Notes under the pieces: generated by a model
What the model saw: the letters and a program-made list of their open reading frames with translations, nothing else
What the model was told of the DNA's origin: nothing
The model's database searches: none
Shown here: piece by piece, positions 60,074-64,000 of the stretch
Position numbering within the stretch: the stretch's first letter is position 1
Layout: every line of letters begins with the position of its first letter
NCBI GenBank assembly: GCA_016787085.1
Contig: JAEUVJ010000053.1
Location: forward strand, 248,001 to 312,000
Direction: 5' to 3'
Length of the DNA stretch: 64,000 nucleotides
From: Chitinophagaceae bacterium
Lineage (GTDB): Bacteria > Bacteroidota > Bacteroidia > Chitinophagales > Chitinophagaceae
Program-made: the position numbers and the translations under genes

Positions 60074-60793
60074 TCAAACCATCGCATGCATCCGCATTGC
60101 CGACTCCAATGCCAGCGTGATCATCTTGTCCAATGATCTTTCCCGCTGGTCAATGCTCATCTTTTCATGTGTGGGTATAACGTCCGATACGGTCAGCAGG
60201 CAAGCGGCTGTTTTATGGAGGTATTGTGCATTAGCAAATAAAGCAAAGGCTTCCATCTCTACGGCCATGCAGTTATGTTCGATCACGATCTCCGGCATGC
60301 CGCTGGTAGCCCGGTAGAATATATCGCTGGAGTGGATATTGCCTTTACGAATGTCCACATGCTGCAGGAGCGCTGTTTCATTAATGATATCATACGCTTT
60401 TCCCTGGTGGGAGATGCTGTTCTTTTCAAAATCGAACGCATACTTTGCATAGGTGGATTCGCTGCAGGCTTTATCAACATTGATCACATCATATAATTTG
60501 ACAGAAGGCATATACGACCCGCAGGTACCGATCCGCATGATACATTCCACATTGTATTGTGTATAAAGTTCGTAAGAATAGATCCCAATAGAGGGGCAGC
60601 CCATGCCGCTGGCACCGACAGTGACCGGTGCACCTTTATATAGCCCTGAAAAAAAGAAGGCATTGCGGGTGCTGCTGACCAGCACCACTTCTTCGAGCAT
60701 TTTATCGGCAATGTATTTAGCACGCAACGGATCACCGGGCATAAGGACAACGGGTGCAATCTCTCCGGGTTCGGCGCTGATGTGGATACTCAT
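60074..60793 (-). CDS. deoD: Purine-nucleoside phosphorylase, hexameric type
   Basis: 239 residues, the length and pattern of E. coli DeoD: VVLMPGDPLRAKYIADKML (phosphate site), IMRIGTCGSYMPSVKLYDVI, AVEMEAFALFANA (ribose site) and LLTVSDVIPTHEKMS (catalytic Asp in SD). It splits purine nucleosides with phosphate to base and ribose 1-phosphate. It lies between hutH and the minus-strand lipoprotein gene and is not part of the hut pathway. Confidence 0.94.
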   Translation of the reverse strand: MSIHISAEPGEIAPVVLMPGDPLRAKYIADKMLEEVVLVSSTRNAFFFSGLYKGAPVTVGASGMGCPSIGIYSYELYTQYNVECIMRIGTCGSYMPSVKLYDVINVDKACSESTYAKYAFDFEKNSISHQGKAYDIINETALLQHVDIRKGNIHSSDIFYRATSGMPEIVIEHNCMAVEMEAFALFANAQYLHKTAACLLTVSDVIPTHEKMSIDQRERSLDKMITLALESAMRMHAMV

Positions 60794-60968
60794 CTGGTCG
60801 GTTTAATGTTGGTTTGATACAATGAAGGTATAGGTTTTCCTGTTTTTATAAATACCTTCTTTGTGGTATATGACGAAAATATAATCATATTATAATAATA
60901 AGAGCTCCGCACAAAGTTGCACAAAAGTGATAAGCCGTAAGGATGCCGTCATTTCTATAACCTGAAAG

Positions 60969-61003
60969 TAAAAACCGGCCAGTCTTGTCCTGACGGCCGG
61001 TTT
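60969..61003 (-). terminator. Terminator of the 61021 lipoprotein gene
   Basis: AAACCGGCC (60972-60980) / GGCCGGTTT (60995-61003), 14-nt loop. On the minus strand TTTTTAC follows, 18 nt past the stop. Confidence 0.8.
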
Positions 61004-61020
61004 CAGAATGTATAGAGGTC

Positions 61021-61809
61021 TTATTGTTTTTTCAGCCGCTGGTACGTCTCCACGGCCTTACTGCCGTCGGGCTCTGTAATGGTCTGCGTGAATTCATCTG
61101 TCCCTTTCATCTCAACGGCAATATCAAAGTCTTTTCCCCTTATCTGGTTATACGTTGAGACCATCATGGATTCTTTTACTTTGTCATTACCCGTCATGGT
61201 AAACTTGCCGAAACCAACACCCGTATGATTTTTATTCAGCGAATCCGTATAAGAATGTCCCCAGATCACATGCCCTGCATAATAGGCTTTGTATTGGATC
61301 ATCTTTTGAGCAGAGGTATCTTTTCCGTTAATGTACCAGGCGGCTGTAAGTTTCCATACGCCATCCAGCGGGCTCGTTACATCACTGCCTGCGTTATCAT
61401 ATTCTTCGGTCAGGGTGAAGGTCTGCCCGTTGAATTCTATATCCGGGATGATCTGTTTGTAACCCTTTTTTGTTTTATCAATGGTCAGTTTGTAGTTCCT
61501 TGACGTTTCATTTTTGCTGGTATCTGATGCGCTGAAGATCACATGCTCTGTTATCGTATCTATCATACTGCTGTAAGTACCCACTCCGAAGGCGCTGGCA
61601 GAATCGGCCGGATCCACGTTGGCATACATCATGTGATCAGGGGTAAAGATCTTTAACTGTTGCAGGGTGGTGTAGGTCGTATCTGTCTGCTCACTTTTGA
61701 CAGATTGAGAAAGCATTTTGTAAGACCCGGTCATACTTACATTTTCGGTTTTATCAGCGCTGTTGCAGGCGGCAAGCACAATTAATGCTAAGACTACGAT
61801 GATTCTCAT
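61021..61809 (-). CDS. Hypothetical lipoprotein
   Basis: 262 residues. Lipoprotein signal IIVVLALIVLAACNSADK (Cys about 15). Mature region is beta-rich with two similar halves (TGSYKMLSQSVKSEQTDTTY... and DGVWKLTAAWYINGKDTSAQ...), each starting with a G/D-W/S-x-K lipocalin-like strand, so it may be a duplicated lipocalin-like fold; that is inference. Between deoD and hutU, with its own terminator. Confidence 0.7.
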   Translation of the reverse strand: MRIIVVLALIVLAACNSADKTENVSMTGSYKMLSQSVKSEQTDTTYTTLQQLKIFTPDHMMYANVDPADSASAFGVGTYSSMIDTITEHVIFSASDTSKNETSRNYKLTIDKTKKGYKQIIPDIEFNGQTFTLTEEYDNAGSDVTSPLDGVWKLTAAWYINGKDTSAQKMIQYKAYYAGHVIWGHSYTDSLNKNHTGVGFGKFTMTGNDKVKESMMVSTYNQIRGKDFDIAVEMKGTDEFTQTITEPDGSKAVETYQRLKKQ

Positions 61810-61962
61810 GTTGATCGGTTTTGTAGTTAAACAATAAAATGAACGGGCCGGATGGATAAGGTGACAAAGAAGTATTTGGAGAGGGCGGGTAAAATCTCTA
61901 ACCTAATGTAAACAAATTGCAGAAGTAAATATATAAATAAAGGCTTTTTATTTTGTCAGGCT

Positions 61963-61970
61963 TAATTTTG
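61963..61970 (+). promoter_or_regulatory. Possible -7 box (TAATTTTG) of hutU
   Basis: TAnnTTTG match about 77 nt before the hutU start. A -33 TTTG at the right distance is not clear. Confidence 0.4.
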
Positions 61971-62046
61971 TATGGCTTGTTTATCCGGCCATAAACCGGA
62001 AATTTGATTTTTATCATCTACAATTTGCTGTCTAATTCATCTCTAT

Positions 62047-63765
62047 ATGAGTACTGCTGTAAAAACACAATACGATCCGGTTAAATATAAGACTCCCACC
62101 GGCAGTCAACTAGCCTGCAAAGGATGGATACAGGAAGCCGCTTTACGGATGTTGCTGAATAACCTTAATCCGGAGGTGGCCGAGCGGCCTGATGACCTGA
62201 TCGTATATGGCGGCCGTGGTAAAGCGGCCCGCAACTTTGAAGCATTAGACAATATCATCAAAGCACTAAAGGTGCTGGAGAATGATGAGTCATTACTGGT
62301 ACAATCCGGCAAACCTGTGGGCATACTCAGAACACATAAAGATGCACCGAGGGTGCTCATCAGTAATTCGCAGCTTGTTCCCAACTGGGCCAACTGGAAA
62401 CATTTTGATGAACTGGAACAAAAAGGCCTGATGATGTATGGCCAGATGACGGCTGGAAGCTGGATCTATATCGGTTCGCAGGGGATCGTTCAGGGAACCT
62501 ATGAGACCTATGCAGCGGCGGCCAATAAACATTTTGGCGGTACATTGAAAGGTACATTGAATGTAACGGCAGGTCTGGGTGGTATGGGTGGCGCACAGCC
62601 ACTCGCTATTACCATGAACGAAGGCGTGGCTTTGATAGCTGAAGTGGAAGAATGGCGTATTGATAAGCGTATCGAAACAAGATACCTGGATGAGAAACAT
62701 ACCAGCATTGACGATGCTATCAATGCAGCTATGCATTACCGCCGTGAAGGAGAGGCAAAGAGCATCGGTGTCCTGTGTAATGCGATCCATTTATTGGACA
62801 GGCTAATGCAACGGGATATCATCCCTGATACACTCACCGACCAGACATCGGCGCATGACCCGCTGATCGGTTACGTTCCGCATACATTGACCAATGAGCA
62901 GGCCAATGTATTACGTGAGCAAAACCCTGAAGAATATATCCGGCGCAGTTATGAAAGCATGCACCTGCATGTACAGCTCATGCTGCAACTGATGGATAAA
63001 GGAGCCATCACGTTTGATTATGGCAACAACATCCGCGCAAGAGCACAGGAGTACGAACAGAAACACCCGGAGGCCAGTATGGAAAACCTGAAGACAAAAG
63101 GCAGGTGTTTCGGTTTCCCCGGATTTGTACCCGCATATATCCGCCCTCTCTTTTGCGAAGGTAAAGGCCCGTTTCGCTGGGCAGCGCTGAGTGGCGACCC
63201 GAATGATATTGCCGTGACGGATGAAGTGATCGCCGGTTTATTCCCGGAGAATACATCGCTTCTGCGCTGGTTAAAACTTGCGAAAGAAAAAATTGCCTTC
63301 CAGGGATTGCCGGCACGCATCTGCTGGTTAGGACAAGGTGAAAGAGAAAAAGCAGGTTTAGCATTTAATGAATTAGTAAGAACAGGAAAAGTAAAAGCAC
63401 CGATCGTGATCGGGCGTGATCATTTGGATACGGGTTCTGTTGCATCTCCCAACCGGGAAACGGAAGCGATGCTGGATGGCAGTGATGCCGTAGCCGACTG
63501 GCCGATCTTGAATGCATTGGTGAATACGGCTGGCGGCGCCTCATGGGTATCCTTGCATCATGGTGGCGGGGTAGGGATGGGGTATAGCATCCATGCGGGC
63601 ATGGTCATTGTAGCAGATGGTACGGATGATGCCGAAGCAAGATTGAAAAGGGTATTAAGGAATGATCCGGGTATGGGGGTAATAAGACATGCGGATGCGG
63701 GATATGATGTAGCGAAAGATACTTTGAGCAAGAATGGATTGGATTATAAGGATAGGTTGAAATAA
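62047..63765 (+). CDS. hutU: Urocanate hydratase
   Basis: 572 residues. The NAD-binding loop is in NVTAGLGGMGGAQPLAITMN, the YGRGKAARNF region (here VYGGRGKAARNFEAL) is near the N-terminus, and the active-site stretch CFGFPGFVPAYIRPLFCEG and VSLHHGGGVGMGYSIHAGMV are conserved. It adds water to urocanate giving 4-imidazolone-5-propionate, the second step of histidine degradation. Transcribed alone; hutH is separated by two unrelated minus-strand genes. Confidence 0.96.
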   Translation: MSTAVKTQYDPVKYKTPTGSQLACKGWIQEAALRMLLNNLNPEVAERPDDLIVYGGRGKAARNFEALDNIIKALKVLENDESLLVQSGKPVGILRTHKDAPRVLISNSQLVPNWANWKHFDELEQKGLMMYGQMTAGSWIYIGSQGIVQGTYETYAAAANKHFGGTLKGTLNVTAGLGGMGGAQPLAITMNEGVALIAEVEEWRIDKRIETRYLDEKHTSIDDAINAAMHYRREGEAKSIGVLCNAIHLLDRLMQRDIIPDTLTDQTSAHDPLIGYVPHTLTNEQANVLREQNPEEYIRRSYESMHLHVQLMLQLMDKGAITFDYGNNIRARAQEYEQKHPEASMENLKTKGRCFGFPGFVPAYIRPLFCEGKGPFRWAALSGDPNDIAVTDEVIAGLFPENTSLLRWLKLAKEKIAFQGLPARICWLGQGEREKAGLAFNELVRTGKVKAPIVIGRDHLDTGSVASPNRETEAMLDGSDAVADWPILNALVNTAGGASWVSLHHGGGVGMGYSIHAGMVIVADGTDDAEARLKRVLRNDPGMGVIRHADAGYDVAKDTLSKNGLDYKDRLK

Positions 63766-63857
63766 ATTTATCGCTTGCTTAAAAACTTCTATGCAAATAG
63801 GAATAGGTCAGTTTGAAATTCACCACCCTTCCTTCGTCAGGGCAGGCTGCGAAGCAT

Positions 63858-63896
63858 AGACACATAGGCGGTAAAACTATGTGCTCCCATGTGTCT
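63858..63896. other. Two mutually exclusive hairpins
   Basis: CACATAG (63861-63867) pairs with CTATGTG (63877-63883); alternatively AGACACAT (63858-63865) pairs with ATGTGTCT (63889-63896). They share bases, so only one can form at a time. Position is past hutU. Confidence 0.4.
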
Positions 63897-63974
63897 GTGG
63901 TAAAAAAAGGAAGAATTCAGGCTGAGCCCATTATTCCCAGCAGAGATTGAAAAGAAACAACTCCTCCCACTATT

Positions 63975-63982
63975 TATCTTTG
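63975..63982 (+). promoter_or_regulatory. -7 promoter box (TATCTTTG) near the window end
   Basis: Exact TAnnTTTG match reading to the right, probably for a gene that starts just outside the window. Confidence 0.5.
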
Positions 63983-64000
63983 CTCCCAAATTAGTAATAC

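Overview
The window looks like a chromosomal segment of a Bacteroidota bacterium, most likely Chitinophagaceae or a relative (Chitinophagales). The indicators are a SusC/SusD pair, a class-B succinate dehydrogenase, a Bacteroidota-type LptD/OstA pair, a short RpoD-type sigma factor, start sites without Shine-Dalgarno sequences, and repeated promoter boxes of the TAnnTTTG type. Coding density is high. I see no rRNA, CRISPR array, phage or insertion sequence.

Layout. 0-8.6 kb: the tail of a PfkB kinase, a fasciclin-domain protein, an RRM RNA-binding protein, a fatty-acid desaturase, a divergent RpoD-like sigma factor, TPR and other lipoproteins, a gamma-glutamylcyclotransferase-like protein and a RidA-like lipoprotein. 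8.8-17.6 kb: class I and class II fructose-bisphosphate aldolases, cysE-cysM, a protein with kinase-like motifs, a BtuF-like binding protein, a 750-nt structured non-coding region and a cystathionine beta-synthase-like enzyme. 17.7-23.1 kb: an ECF sigma factor with a putative membrane partner, a C-terminal processing protease, and a BadF-type sugar kinase next to murQ (cell-wall recycling). 23.2-28.2 kb: a thrABC operon preceded by a Thr/Ile-rich leader peptide and hairpins, a likely transcription attenuator. 28.2-32.6 kb: sdhCAB. 32.6-40 kb: outer-membrane proteins, ychF and an SpmA-SpmB-like fusion. 39.7-46.3 kb: SusC, SusD and DUF4397 lipoprotein with a DeoR regulator. 46.4-57.4 kb: NhaD and an envelope cluster (OstA-like, MCE/MlaD-like, amidase, LptD, PlsC), then an acetyltransferase and uracil-DNA glycosylase. 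57.4-63.8 kb: an intron-containing tRNA-Arg, then hutH, deoD, a lipoprotein and hutU.

The most striking element is at 57474-58186: a tRNA-Arg(UCU) gene split in its anticodon by a 639-nt group I intron. The intron carries a PD-(D/E)XK-type homing endonuclease gene in its P6 loop. The P3, P6, P7, P8 and P9 helices can be read directly, and the end of the endonuclease gene doubles as intron core. Second is the thr leader, whose peptide ends in a run of Thr and Ile codons at a hairpin containing its stop codon. Third is the non-coding region at 15.5-16.0 kb, with degenerate ~24-nt repeats and a compact minus-strand sRNA candidate.

The window also holds dispersed GC-rich mini-palindromes (CCCCTTTAGGGG type) that abut or supply start and stop codons of genes, several heptanucleotide arrays, and a ~200-nt inverted-repeat element.
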